Origin: Streptomyces dioscori | GTDB taxonomy: Bacteria; Actinomycetota; Actinomycetes; Streptomycetales; Streptomycetaceae | Length of the DNA stretch: 64,000 bases | Direction of reading: 5' to 3' | NCBI RefSeq assembly: GCF_003024195.1 | Contig: NZ_KZ679051.1 | Span: 270,926-334,925, forward strand | In this document: piece after piece, positions 8,977 through 16,587 of the stretch | How the letters are laid out: each line of letters begins with the position of its first letter | How positions within the stretch are numbered: position 1 is the first letter of the stretch | Program-made: the position numbers and the translations under genes | The notes under the pieces: generated by a model | Seen by the model: the letters and a program-made list of their open reading frames with translations, nothing else | Databases searched by the model: none | What the model was told of the DNA's origin: nothing

Positions 8977-9318
8977 TCAGCCGGCCGTTTCTTTCTCGTC
9001 CGAGGCGTCATCATCCTCGTCCAGGTCCCAATCCGGCGAATCGGGGTCGTAGTCGATGTGCTCGCTGCTCCACGAGGCCTGCGCGAGTTCGACCCCGGGC
9101 AGGTCCGCGACCAGGTCGAACGGGTCGACGAGGTACGCGAGGGCCTCGGCCGTGTTGTGCGTCACGGTGCTCTCGGCGTGGGCCCGCTCGTCGGCCGGGA
9201 TCTCGGCGTCCTCGGCCATGCTGCCCAGCGCCGCCTTGGTCAGCGCGTTCTCGTCGTCGACCTCGACGACCAATTCGACGTGCAACCGCACAAATCGTGA
9301 TGTCTCAGGTGTGCTCAT
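8977..9318 (-). CDS. Conserved hypothetical protein, 113 residues, acidic tail
   Basis: I start this at ATG 9318, with GAGG just upstream, giving MSTPETSRFVRLHVELVVEVDD. The fold looks like a small alpha/beta protein. The last ~25 residues are almost all Asp/Glu (DSPDWDLDEDDDASDEKE). It lacks a signal peptide or membrane segment. I do not recognise a named family. Neighbours (L,D-transpeptidase, sortase substrate) give no firm clue, and it has its own terminator. Confidence 0.75.
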   Translation of the reverse strand: MSTPETSRFVRLHVELVVEVDDENALTKAALGSMAEDAEIPADERAHAESTVTHNTAEALAYLVDPFDLVADLPGVELAQASWSSEHIDYDPDSPDWDLDEDDDASDEKETAG

Positions 9319-9428
9319 ACCTCGGAGCGTACGACTCCTGGCCACCGTGACTTTCCCGTGACCCGCACCTTTCACTAACATCGCCCCACACGGCCAATTC
9401 GCCAGCGTCACAAGGGGATCGATATTCC

Positions 9429-9785
9429 GTGTCCGCACGTCGATCGTTGCTGACCGCCACCGCCGCGGGGACCCTCCTGGGTGCCCTGTGGTTCGTTCCG
9501 TCCGCCAACGCGACGGACGACAAGCCGGCGGAGCACAGAACACAGACGACGACCACAACGGTGGTCCGCACCGCGGCACACACCTCCACGGACACGTCCG
9601 CGGAGGCCGCCACAGAGGATTCCGGCACGACCGACGACACGACCACGGAGGAGACCCAGACCCACCTGGCCGACACGGGAAGCTTCGACACGACCCCGTA
9701 CGTAACAGGCGGAACGCTGTTCCTGGCCCTGGGTGCGGGATTCGTCGTCTACTCGGTGCGCAGGGAGCGCATGGCGGAGTACTGA
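9429..9785 (+). CDS. Small cell-wall protein with LAXTG sortase signal
   Basis: The 118-residue protein has a signal peptide (SARRSLLTATAAGTLLGALW, cleavage near ANA at 27-28), a Thr/Glu-rich unstructured middle, then LADTG followed by a hydrophobic span (TLFLALGAGFVVY) and the basic tail RRERM. That is a complete cell-wall sorting signal. The LAXTG form is the one recognised by class E sortases of Streptomyces. It should be covalently anchored to the wall. No sortase gene is next to it. The start is GTG 9429 with AAGGGG upstream. Confidence 0.82.
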   Translation: MSARRSLLTATAAGTLLGALWFVPSANATDDKPAEHRTQTTTTTVVRTAAHTSTDTSAEAATEDSGTTDDTTTEETQTHLADTGSFDTTPYVTGGTLFLALGAGFVVYSVRRERMAEY

Positions 9786-9793
9786 CCCCCGCA

Positions 9794-9815
9794 AGGGACG
9801 CGGGGAACTGCGCGG
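9794..9815 (+). repeat. Dispersed GC-core repeat (variant)
   Basis: One copy with AGGGACGCGGGGAACTGCGC lies 9 bp after the stop of the LAXTG gene, in the convergent gap before the helicase gene. Confidence 0.75.
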
Positions 9816-9880
9816 ACGGCCACGACGTACGCGCAGCCGCCGCACAACACTTCCCCCCCCCCGAGCTCTCAGACGGAGCC

Positions 9881-11500
9881 TCAGGCGGACCGACGCCCAC
9901 CCTGCTGTCCACCGCGCGTACGCGACGCTGCGGCACCCCCGCGCCCACGCGAGGCCGCCGCCCCGGCGCCGGACCCGCTGCGAGCCCCGCCGCCACCGGC
10001 CCGCGTACCGGCGGACCGAGTACCGGCGGCAGCCGCGCCACGGCCACCCCCGCCACCACCGCGCCGCGCCCGCGGCTTGCCCTGCGAAGGCTGGGCAACC
10101 GCGGGCTCCGGTACGGGAATGACGACCGGCACGCCGGAAGGCTCCCGCGCCCCGGTGATCCGGACCAGTTCCTCGTCGCTGGACCTGACGCGGGCCGTGT
10201 GCGGGTTGATCCCCGCGTTGGCCATCAGCTGGGTCATGTCCCGCTTCTGCTCGGGCAGGACCAGCGTGACGACGCTGCCGGACTCCCCCGCGCGAGCGGT
10301 ACGGCCGCCGCGGTGCAGGTAGTCCTTGTGGTCGGTCGGCGGGTCGACGTTCACGACGAGGTCGAGGTCGTCGACGTGGATGCCGCGCGCCGCCACGTTG
10401 GTCGCGACGAGGGCGGTCACCAGACCGGTCTTGAACTGGTCGAGCGTGCGGGTGCGCTGCGGCTGCGAGCGTCCGCCGTGCAGGGCGGAGGCGCGTACGC
10501 CGCTCGCGAGCAGCCGCTTGGTGAAGCGGTCGGCCGAGCGCTTGGTGTCGACGAACAGGATCACGCGCCCGTCGCGGGCGGCGATCCGCATCGCGACGGC
10601 CTTCTTGTCCGTCTCGTCGGCGACGTGCAGCACGTGGTGCTCCATCGTCGTCACGGCGCCCGCGGAGGGATCGACGGAGTGCACGACGGGGTCCGTGAGG
10701 TACATCCGCACGAGCCGGTCGATGTTCTTGTCCAGGGTCGCCGAGAACAGCATGCGCTGACCGTCCGGCTCGACCTGGTTGAGGAGCCCGATGACCTGCG
10801 GCATGAAGCCCATGTCGGCCATCTGGTCGGCCTCGTCGAGGACGGTGATCGACACCTGTGCGAGGGTGCAGTCACCCCGGTCTATCAGGTCCTTGAGGCG
10901 CCCCGGCGTGGCGACGAGCACCTCGGCACCGCGCCGCAGCAGGGCGGACTGCTTGCCGATGGAGAGCCCGCCGACGACGGTCGCGAGGCGCAGGTTCACG
11001 GCCGTGGCGTACGGCGTGAGCGCGTCGGTGACCTGCTGCGCGAGTTCGCGCGTGGGCACCAGGACGAGCGCGAGCGGCGCCTTGGGCTCGGCGCGGCGGC
11101 CCGCGGTGCGGGCGAGCAGCGCGAGGCCGAAGGCGAGGGTCTTGCCCGAGCCGGTGCGGCCCCGGCCGAGGATGTCGCGCCCGGCGAGGGAGTTGGGCAG
11201 GGTGGCGCCCTGGATCGGGAAGGGGTCGGTCACACCCTGGGCGCTGAGGGTCTTGCCGAGCGCGGCCGGCATGTCCAGCGCGTCGAAGGACTCGACGGAG
11301 GGCAGTGCGGGCGTGAGCGTCTGCGGCAGGGTGAACTCGCGCGGCGGGGCGGCCTGCGCGATGGGCTTCTTGCGTACGTTTCTGCCGCCGCCGTTGGCGG
11401 GGGCCGCCTGGCCGCCGCGTGTGCCACGAGTACCGCGGGAACCCCGGGAATTCGCCGGCCGCCCGCCGGCGGTTCGTTCAGGACGTTCGGATCGAGTCAT
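9881..11500 (-). CDS. DEAD-box RNA helicase
   Basis: The 539-residue ATP-dependent RNA helicase has a Q-motif region (DPFPIQGATLP), motif I GRTGSGKT, motif II VLDEADQ, motif III SAT and the C-terminal domain motifs ARGIHVDDL and HRGGRTARAGESG. A basic, Arg/Gly/Ala-rich tail of ~75 residues (GGGGGGRGAAAAGTRSAGTR) probably binds RNA. Such helicases act in ribosome assembly or mRNA decay and are often cold-induced. The next gene in the same direction encodes a cold-shock protein, with a terminator between. Start ATG 11500 with AGGA upstream. Confidence 0.93.
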   Translation of the reverse strand: MTRSERPERTAGGRPANSRGSRGTRGTRGGQAAPANGGGRNVRKKPIAQAAPPREFTLPQTLTPALPSVESFDALDMPAALGKTLSAQGVTDPFPIQGATLPNSLAGRDILGRGRTGSGKTLAFGLALLARTAGRRAEPKAPLALVLVPTRELAQQVTDALTPYATAVNLRLATVVGGLSIGKQSALLRRGAEVLVATPGRLKDLIDRGDCTLAQVSITVLDEADQMADMGFMPQVIGLLNQVEPDGQRMLFSATLDKNIDRLVRMYLTDPVVHSVDPSAGAVTTMEHHVLHVADETDKKAVAMRIAARDGRVILFVDTKRSADRFTKRLLASGVRASALHGGRSQPQRTRTLDQFKTGLVTALVATNVAARGIHVDDLDLVVNVDPPTDHKDYLHRGGRTARAGESGSVVTLVLPEQKRDMTQLMANAGINPHTARVRSSDEELVRITGAREPSGVPVVIPVPEPAVAQPSQGKPRARRGGGGGGRGAAAAGTRSAGTRAGGGGARSGSGAGAAASRGRGGAAASRTRGGQQGGRRSA

Positions 11501-11583
11501 GCTGGATCTGGAATTCCTTCCTGGGCCGCACGGTTTCCCGTGCTTTCACGGTTTCCCGTGCTCTGGGACACACGGACAGCACA

Positions 11584-11619
11584 AGCCGGGGCCCGCACCC
11601 GAAGGTGCGGACCCCGGCT
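11584..11619 (-). terminator. Terminator after the cold-shock gene
   Basis: AGCCGGGGCCCGCACC pairs with GGTGCGGACCCCGGCT across the loop CGAA. It lies 22 bp past the cold-shock stop and separates it from the helicase gene. Confidence 0.85.
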
Positions 11620-11640
11620 CGCGTGATGCGCGTCCCGGAA

Positions 11641-11844
11641 TTAGGCGGGAACGATGTTCTCCGCCTGCGGGCCCTTCTGGCCCTGCGTGACGTCGAAGGA
11701 GACCTTCTGGCCCTCCTGCAGCTCACGGAAGCCAGAGGTGGCGATGTTGGAGTAGTGGGCGAAGACGTCGGCGCCGCCGCCGTCCTGCTCGATGAAGCCG
11801 AAGCCCTTTTCGCTGTTGAACCACTTCACGGTGCCAGTAGCCAT
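11641..11844 (-). CDS. Cold-shock protein (CspA family)
   Basis: The 67-residue single cold-shock domain starts MATGTVKWFNSEKGFGFIEQ and includes the RNP1 (KGFGFI) and RNP2 (VFAHY) nucleic-acid-binding motifs. It is a single-stranded RNA/DNA chaperone. Start ATG 11844 has AAGGAG 7 nt upstream. The leader upstream carries a hairpin followed by a T-run (11891-11929), which suggests control at the RNA level. Confidence 0.97.
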   Translation of the reverse strand: MATGTVKWFNSEKGFGFIEQDGGGADVFAHYSNIATSGFRELQEGQKVSFDVTQGQKGPQAENIVPA

Positions 11845-11890
11845 GTCATTTCTCCTTGGATAGGTGTGGCTCCCATCCGGAAATGACCGG

Positions 11891-11929
11891 AAAAACAAAA
11901 CGCGCCTGAGAGAGAATCCTTTCAGGCGC
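11891..11929 (-). promoter_or_regulatory. Hairpin plus T-run in the cold-shock gene leader
   Basis: On the minus strand GCGCCTGA and TCAGGCGC form an 8-bp stem with a 12-nt loop (11902-11929), followed at once by GTTTTGTTTTT. It lies ~55 nt upstream of the cold-shock start. In form it is an intrinsic terminator placed in a 5' leader, so it could be an attenuator or a temperature-sensitive RNA structure. It is too far from hutH to serve that gene, which has its own terminator. Confidence 0.6.
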
Positions 11930-11981
11930 ACAAGTTAATGGGTACCAAAAACGTTTCGCTATGAACCCTAGCACACGAATC

Positions 11982-12016
11982 GGCGGGGCTGCCGTGACGC
12001 GCACGACAGCCCCGCC
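11982..12016 (-). terminator. Terminator after hutH
   Basis: GGCGGGGCTG pairs with CAGCCCCGCC, with CGTG/CACG pairing inside. It ends 18 bp beyond the hutH stop. Confidence 0.85.
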
Positions 12017-12033
12017 CCCGGTCGGGAGATCCG

Positions 12034-13578
12034 TCAGGACAGCGGGCCCGTCACCGGTTCCACGGCCGCGACCAGGCCGCCGGCGCGTACGAACGCGTCC
12101 GCCGCGGCGAGGTCCGGGGCGAGGAAACGATCCGGCCCGGGGCCCGCCACCCCGGCGGCCCGGACGGCGGCGATCGCGGCCCGCGAGGCCGGCGCGGGCG
12201 TGAGTCCGGTACGCAGTTCGACGGCGCGCGTGGCGGCGTACAGCTCGATGGCGACGATCCGGGTCAGGTTGTCGACGGCCGTGCGGAGCTTGCGGGCGGC
12301 CGACCAGCCCATCGAGACGTGGTCCTCCTGCATCGCGGAGGACGGGATGGAGTCGGCGGAGGCCGGTACGGCGAGCCGCTTCATCTCGCTGACCAGGGCG
12401 GCCTGCGTGTACTGGGCGATCATCAGGCCCGAGTCGACGCCCGCGTCGTCCGCGAGGAAGGGCGGCAGCCCGTGCGAGCGGTTCTTGTCGAGGAGCCGGT
12501 CGGTGCGGCGCTCGGCGATGGAGCCGAGGTCGGCCGCGACGATGGCGAGGAAGTCCAGCACGTACGCGACCGGGGCGCCGTGGAAGTTGCCGTTCGACTC
12601 GACTCGCCCGTCGGGCAGGACGACCGGATTGTCGACGGCGGAGGCCAGCTCACGGTCGGCGACCAGCCGGGCGTGGACCATGGTGTCGCGCCCGGCACCG
12701 GCGACCTGCGGGGCGCAGCGCACGGAGTACGCGTCCTGCACGCGCGGCGCGTCGTCCTGGTGATGCCCTGTCAGCTCCGAACCCTTCAGCACGGCCAGCA
12801 TGTTGGCGGCGCTGACGCTCTGGCCGGGGTGCGGCCGGATGGCGTGCAGTTCGGGCGCGAGGACCTTGTCGGTCCCGAGGAGCGCCTCCAGGCTGAGGGC
12901 GGCCGTGATGTCGGCGGACTTGTAGAGGGTGTCGAGGTCGGCGAGGGCCATGATCAGCATGCCGAGCATGCCGTCGGTGCCGTTGAGGAGGGCCAGCCCC
13001 TCCTTCTCGCGCAGTTCGACGGGCTCGATGCCGTGCTCGGCGAGCAGTTCACCGGCGGGGCGGACCACACCGTCAGGGCCCTCGGCGTCCCCCTCCCCCA
13101 TCAGGGTCAGGGCGCAGTGGGAGAGCGGGGCGAGGTCCCCGGAGCAGCCGAGCGAGCCGAACTCGTGGACGACGGGGGTGATTCCGGCGTTGAGGACGTC
13201 GGCCATGGTCTGCGCGACGGACGGGCGCACCCCGGTCCGGCCCGAGCAGACGGTCTTCAGCCGCAGGAACATCAGCGCCCGGACGACCTCGCGTTCGACG
13301 CGCGGCCCCATCCCGGCGGCGTGCGAGCGCACGATGTTGCGCTGCAGCTGCGCCCGCAGCTCCGGGCTGATGTGCCGGCTCGCGAGGGCTCCGAAGCCGG
13401 TGGAGACCCCGTAGACGGGTTCGGGTTTGGCGGCCAGCGCCTCGACGATCTCGCGGGCCGCGGCGAGCGCCGCCACCGCCTCGCCGGAGAGCTCGACCCG
13501 GGCGCCGCCGCGCGCCACGGCCAGCACGTCGGACGCGGTGACCCCGCTCGTCCCCACCACCACAGAGTGCATATCCAT
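12034..13578 (-). CDS. hutH: Histidine ammonia-lyase
   Basis: The enzyme removes ammonia from L-histidine to give urocanate, the first step of histidine use. The 514-residue product starts MDMHSVVVGTSG, as I recall for Streptomyces HutH. Tyr56 (PVYGVSTGFG) and the MIO-forming triad Cys145-Ser146-Gly147 (GCSGDL) are present; the Cys in place of Ala is normal for streptomycete enzymes. NGTDGMLGM and QEDHVSMG are also intact. A GTG at 13614 would add 12 residues but fits the family less well. No other hut gene is adjacent. Confidence 0.96.
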   Translation of the reverse strand: MDMHSVVVGTSGVTASDVLAVARGGARVELSGEAVAALAAAREIVEALAAKPEPVYGVSTGFGALASRHISPELRAQLQRNIVRSHAAGMGPRVEREVVRALMFLRLKTVCSGRTGVRPSVAQTMADVLNAGITPVVHEFGSLGCSGDLAPLSHCALTLMGEGDAEGPDGVVRPAGELLAEHGIEPVELREKEGLALLNGTDGMLGMLIMALADLDTLYKSADITAALSLEALLGTDKVLAPELHAIRPHPGQSVSAANMLAVLKGSELTGHHQDDAPRVQDAYSVRCAPQVAGAGRDTMVHARLVADRELASAVDNPVVLPDGRVESNGNFHGAPVAYVLDFLAIVAADLGSIAERRTDRLLDKNRSHGLPPFLADDAGVDSGLMIAQYTQAALVSEMKRLAVPASADSIPSSAMQEDHVSMGWSAARKLRTAVDNLTRIVAIELYAATRAVELRTGLTPAPASRAAIAAVRAAGVAGPGPDRFLAPDLAAADAFVRAGGLVAAVEPVTGPLS

Positions 13579-13671
13579 ATTCAGGAGCGTACGCAGTGAA
13601 TGCGATGGTGTCACTAGTGGGTACGGGGTTGGGTCCTTACATCTACGTCACACCGAGGCCTCACCCGCGGC

Positions 13672-14814
13672 CTACCGCCGCCCGCGGAACCGCCGCCGTT
13701 CGGCCGCCGCGGGCGGGGGCGCGTCGGCGAGGCGTACGACGGGATCGTCGGGGCCCTCACGCCCGGCGACGACGGGCTTCGTGGCACGTACGGCCTTGGC
13801 GCGGTACTGGGCCGCGTCGGCGAGGCGGAAGAGGCGGCGGGCCGAGCGGACGGGTCCGAGGGGGTCCCCGGTCGAGGCGATCCCGCACGCGACCCCCTCG
13901 CCCAGCTCCAGCTCACCGGCCCGGCGGCACAGCTCCTCGGCGACCCGGACCACCTCGTCGGCGGCGGGACCCACCGCGACCAGGCAGAACTCGTCACCGC
14001 CGAGACGGGCGGCGAGCGTGCCGGGCAGCATCGCGCCGCACAGCGAGAGCACCGACCCGAAGCGTTCGAGGAGCCGGTCGCCGACGGCGTGCCCCCGGGT
14101 GTCGTTGACGCGCTTGAGTCCGTTGAGATCACACACCACCAGGCTGACGACCACTCCCTGCGCGCGATGGCACTCGATGGCCTCGTCCAGACGCACGTCC
14201 ACGGCCCGGCGGTTGGCGAGCCCGGTCAGCGCGTCGGTGAAGGCGAGCCGCCGGGCCTCCTCCAGCCGTTCGGTCTGCGCGATCCCGGCGGCGACCACGG
14301 AAGCGAGGACGGTCGCGAAGTCGGCGTCGGCACGGCCGAAGGCGGGCGCGCCGGCCGACCGGGCGACATACAGCTCGCCCCAGGCGCGCCCGTGCAGCAC
14401 GATCGGCGCGACGACGCAGCAGCCGCGCCCGCGCCGTCGCAGCGCGGCGACTCTCTGATGGCAGTACTCGGCGCTCCCGGCGGCCGGACCGTCCGCCGTC
14501 TCGACCCAGGCGTTGGGCTCGCCGCCGCCCACCCAGCGCTCGTGCAGGAACTCGGTGATCTCGGGGAACTGATGGACGGGGTACGTCTCCGACTCCGGGA
14601 ACTCCTCCTCGCCCGGGGCCCGCTCCCCCGTGTTCACCAGGACCCGCAGCCGCCCCAGCTGCCGCTCCCACACGGACAGCGCGGCGAAGCTCCCGCCCAG
14701 CGCCAGGCGGGCCCCGTCCGCCGCCGCGCGCCACGACTCATGCGGGGCGTGCGCGGCGGCCATGCCCTGCGCCAGCGCCACCACGGCCCTCAGTCGCACA
14801 TCGTCACCACCCAT
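13672..14814 (-). CDS. GAF-GGDEF diguanylate cyclase-like protein
   Basis: The 380-residue cytoplasmic protein has a GAF-like sensor (~10-185) and a GGDEF domain (~210-345) with FTDALTGLANRR and an intact RLGGDEFC active site, so synthesis of cyclic di-GMP is expected. The RxxD inhibitory site normally five residues before GGDEF is absent (the segment reads PGTLAA), so product inhibition at that site is unlikely. There are no membrane segments. It lies divergent from the enoyl-CoA hydratase. In Streptomyces c-di-GMP controls development through BldD. Confidence 0.9.
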   Translation of the reverse strand: MGGDDVRLRAVVALAQGMAAAHAPHESWRAAADGARLALGGSFAALSVWERQLGRLRVLVNTGERAPGEEEFPESETYPVHQFPEITEFLHERWVGGGEPNAWVETADGPAAGSAEYCHQRVAALRRRGRGCCVVAPIVLHGRAWGELYVARSAGAPAFGRADADFATVLASVVAAGIAQTERLEEARRLAFTDALTGLANRRAVDVRLDEAIECHRAQGVVVSLVVCDLNGLKRVNDTRGHAVGDRLLERFGSVLSLCGAMLPGTLAARLGGDEFCLVAVGPAADEVVRVAEELCRRAGELELGEGVACGIASTGDPLGPVRSARRLFRLADAAQYRAKAVRATKPVVAGREGPDDPVVRLADAPPPAAAERRRFRGRR

Positions 14815-14938
14815 TACCCTAGGTTAGGTAGGTTTGTACGACTATGAGAGGTCGACGCGGCGAACAGGGGTTCCGCCACGGACGGCCCGCTGGGATGATC
14901 GACCCGGAAGTTAACCCACGTTAACCGGGGAGTGCGAC

Positions 14939-15796
14939 ATGACGGAGCAGGACGGCAACGGGCCCGACCAGGCGGATCGAGCGGACCGGGCGGACCAGGA
15001 CTCGACGCGACGGTTCGGGGAGTACGTGGCGGTGCACCGCCCCGCCCCGTACGTCGCCGAACTCTCCCTGGACCGGCCCAAGGCCATGAACGCCGTGTCG
15101 TCCCGGATGGCCCGCTCGATCGCCGCGGCCTGCGAGGCGCTGGCCGCCGACCGGGACGTACGCGTCGTGGTGCTGACCTCGACGCACGAGCGGGCGTTCT
15201 GCGTCGGCGCCGACCTCAAGGAGCGCAACTCCCTCACGGACGCCGAGCTGGTCCGGCAGCGGCCGGCCGCGCGGGCGGCGTACACCGGGGTGCTGGAGCT
15301 TCCGATGCCGACGGTGGCCGCCGTGCACGGCTTCGCGCTGGGCGGCGGTTTCGAACTGGCCCTGGCCTGCGACCTGATCGTGGCCGACGGCACCGCCGTG
15401 GTGGGCCTGCCCGAGGTGTCCGTCGGCGTCATCCCCGGCGGCGGCGGTACGCAGCTGCTGCCGCGCCGGGTGGGCGCCGCGCGGGCCGCCGAGCTGATCT
15501 TCACCGCTCGGCGGGTGGCGGCGGGGGAGGCGCGGGAGCTGGGGCTGGTCGACGTCCTGGTCGATGACGGTCAGGACCGGACGGAGGCGCTGGCGCTGGC
15601 CGCGCGCATCGCCGGGAACTCGCCCGTGGGGCTGCGGGCCGCGAAACGGGCGCTGCGGCTCGGGCACGGGCTCGATCTCCGGGCCGGCCTGGAGATCGAG
15701 GACGCGGCGTGGCGGTCGGTGGCGTTCTCGGGGGACCGGGCGGAGGGGGTGGCGGCGTTCAACGAGAAGCGCCGGCCGGAGTGGCCCGGGGAGTGA
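14939..15796 (+). CDS. Enoyl-CoA hydratase/isomerase family protein
   Basis: The 285-residue crotonase-fold enzyme starts at ATG 14939 with GGGAG upstream. After a hydrophilic, Asp-rich first 25 residues it has the oxyanion-hole segment CVGADLKE and GGGFELALACD. Both catalytic Glu positions of hydratases are present (GGFELAL and GLPEVSVGVIPGGGGTQ), so it should hydrate 2-enoyl-CoA in fatty or branched-chain acid degradation. The CoA substrate is not predictable. It is monocistronic, ending in a perfect 24-bp hairpin. Confidence 0.9.
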   Translation: MTEQDGNGPDQADRADRADQDSTRRFGEYVAVHRPAPYVAELSLDRPKAMNAVSSRMARSIAAACEALAADRDVRVVVLTSTHERAFCVGADLKERNSLTDAELVRQRPAARAAYTGVLELPMPTVAAVHGFALGGGFELALACDLIVADGTAVVGLPEVSVGVIPGGGGTQLLPRRVGAARAAELIFTARRVAAGEARELGLVDVLVDDGQDRTEALALAARIAGNSPVGLRAAKRALRLGHGLDLRAGLEIEDAAWRSVAFSGDRAEGVAAFNEKRRPEWPGE

Positions 15797-15813
15797 TTCC
15801 CTCGCCCCCCATT

Positions 15814-15864
15814 GTCCTCAAACGCCGGACGGGCTGAGTATCAGCCCGTCCGGCGTTTGAGGAC
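15814..15864. terminator. Perfect 24-bp hairpin terminator made of CTCAAACGCCGGACGGGCTG arms
   Basis: The left arm 15814-15837 and right arm 15841-15864 are exact complements with a GTA loop. Each arm contains CTCAAACGCCGGACGGGCTG, the same sequence found as separate arms at 31346-31367 and 31662-31683. It ends the enoyl-CoA hydratase transcript. Confidence 0.9.
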
Positions 15865-16008
15865 CGGGGGTTCGGGGGCAGCGCCCCCGAGTCAGTGACG
15901 GGAACGGGTAGGGGCGGTGGGGGCGAAAAACCCCGTTCGGGTGACGCCGCGCCGGACACCGTCCGAACCCCCACGCGCGTGCATACCCTGCGCATCGGGG
16001 GGATCGGC

Positions 16009-16572
16009 ATGACTAAGACGGCACAGCAGACGGACGACCCGACGGCCACAGCGGCAGCGCCTCGCGGACGCCACCGCAGACCCCGCCCCCACCGCACCCT
16101 CCTCACGGTCACCGGCCTCGCCCTGGCGGCAGGCGCGCTCGGCATGCTGCGCCTCGCGGTCCCCACCCCGTCGCAGGCCGGCGGCGAACGCGTGGAGGCG
16201 ACGGAGCTGGACCCCAGCGCGTCGGCGGTACCCGAGAAGCAGCCGCGGCACGACCCGACGGCGGCCCCGGCGACGCCCGCGTCCCCCTCCGCCACCCCGT
16301 CCCCGGACACCACCCCGGTGCCGCCGCGGGCGAATCCACCGAGCCACACCGCACCGGCAAGGACCGCAGCCCCGACGGCCGTCCACCCCTCACCCACAGC
16401 CGCACCCACGCGCCCGGTCACCGCCCGGCACCCGGAACGGCGCCCACCCGCCGCCACCGCCGAGCCCTCGGCACCCGCCCGGCCGCCCGGAACGGCGCTC
16501 CCGCCCCCGGTCCCGCCGGACGCCATCTGCGTACCGATCGTGGGTCTGTGCCTCGACAGCGACGGCAAGTAG
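16009..16572 (+). CDS. Proline-rich membrane-anchored protein of unknown function
   Basis: I start this at ATG 16009 after a G-run ribosome site, giving 187 residues. A basic cytoplasmic N-terminus (RGRHRRPRPHR) precedes one hydrophobic segment (TLLTVTGLALAAGALGMLRLAV, split here only for description). About 110 residues of Pro/Thr/Ala follow, ending in a short conserved-looking tail DAICVPIVGLCLDSDGK with two Cys. It is probably exported with a disordered linker and a Cys-paired end. It ends 16 bp before the convergent adenylate cyclase gene. I recognise no family. Confidence 0.7.
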   Translation: MTKTAQQTDDPTATAAAPRGRHRRPRPHRTLLTVTGLALAAGALGMLRLAVPTPSQAGGERVEATELDPSASAVPEKQPRHDPTAAPATPASPSATPSPDTTPVPPRANPPSHTAPARTAAPTAVHPSPTAAPTRPVTARHPERRPPAATAEPSAPARPPGTALPPPVPPDAICVPIVGLCLDSDGK

Positions 16573-16587
16573 GACCGGCGAGAGCCC

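Noticed and set aside
8977..10098. A 373-codon version of the acidic-tail protein
   Set aside because: The upstream part runs antisense through the LAXTG gene and has no coding character; ATG 9318 with GAGG upstream is the sensible start.
14812..14840. An iron-box (IdeR/DmdR-like) site before the GGDEF gene (CCTAGGTTAGGTAGGTT)
   Set aside because: It has TTAGG-like units but not the 19-bp inverted structure TTAGGTTAGSCTAACCTAA; the match is too weak to call.
15971..15983. CACGCGCGTG near 15971 as a further nucleoside operator
   Set aside because: It has the central CGCGCG but not the TA/TA flanks (CACGCGCGTG instead of CTACGCGCGTAG), and the gene downstream is an unrelated Pro-rich protein.
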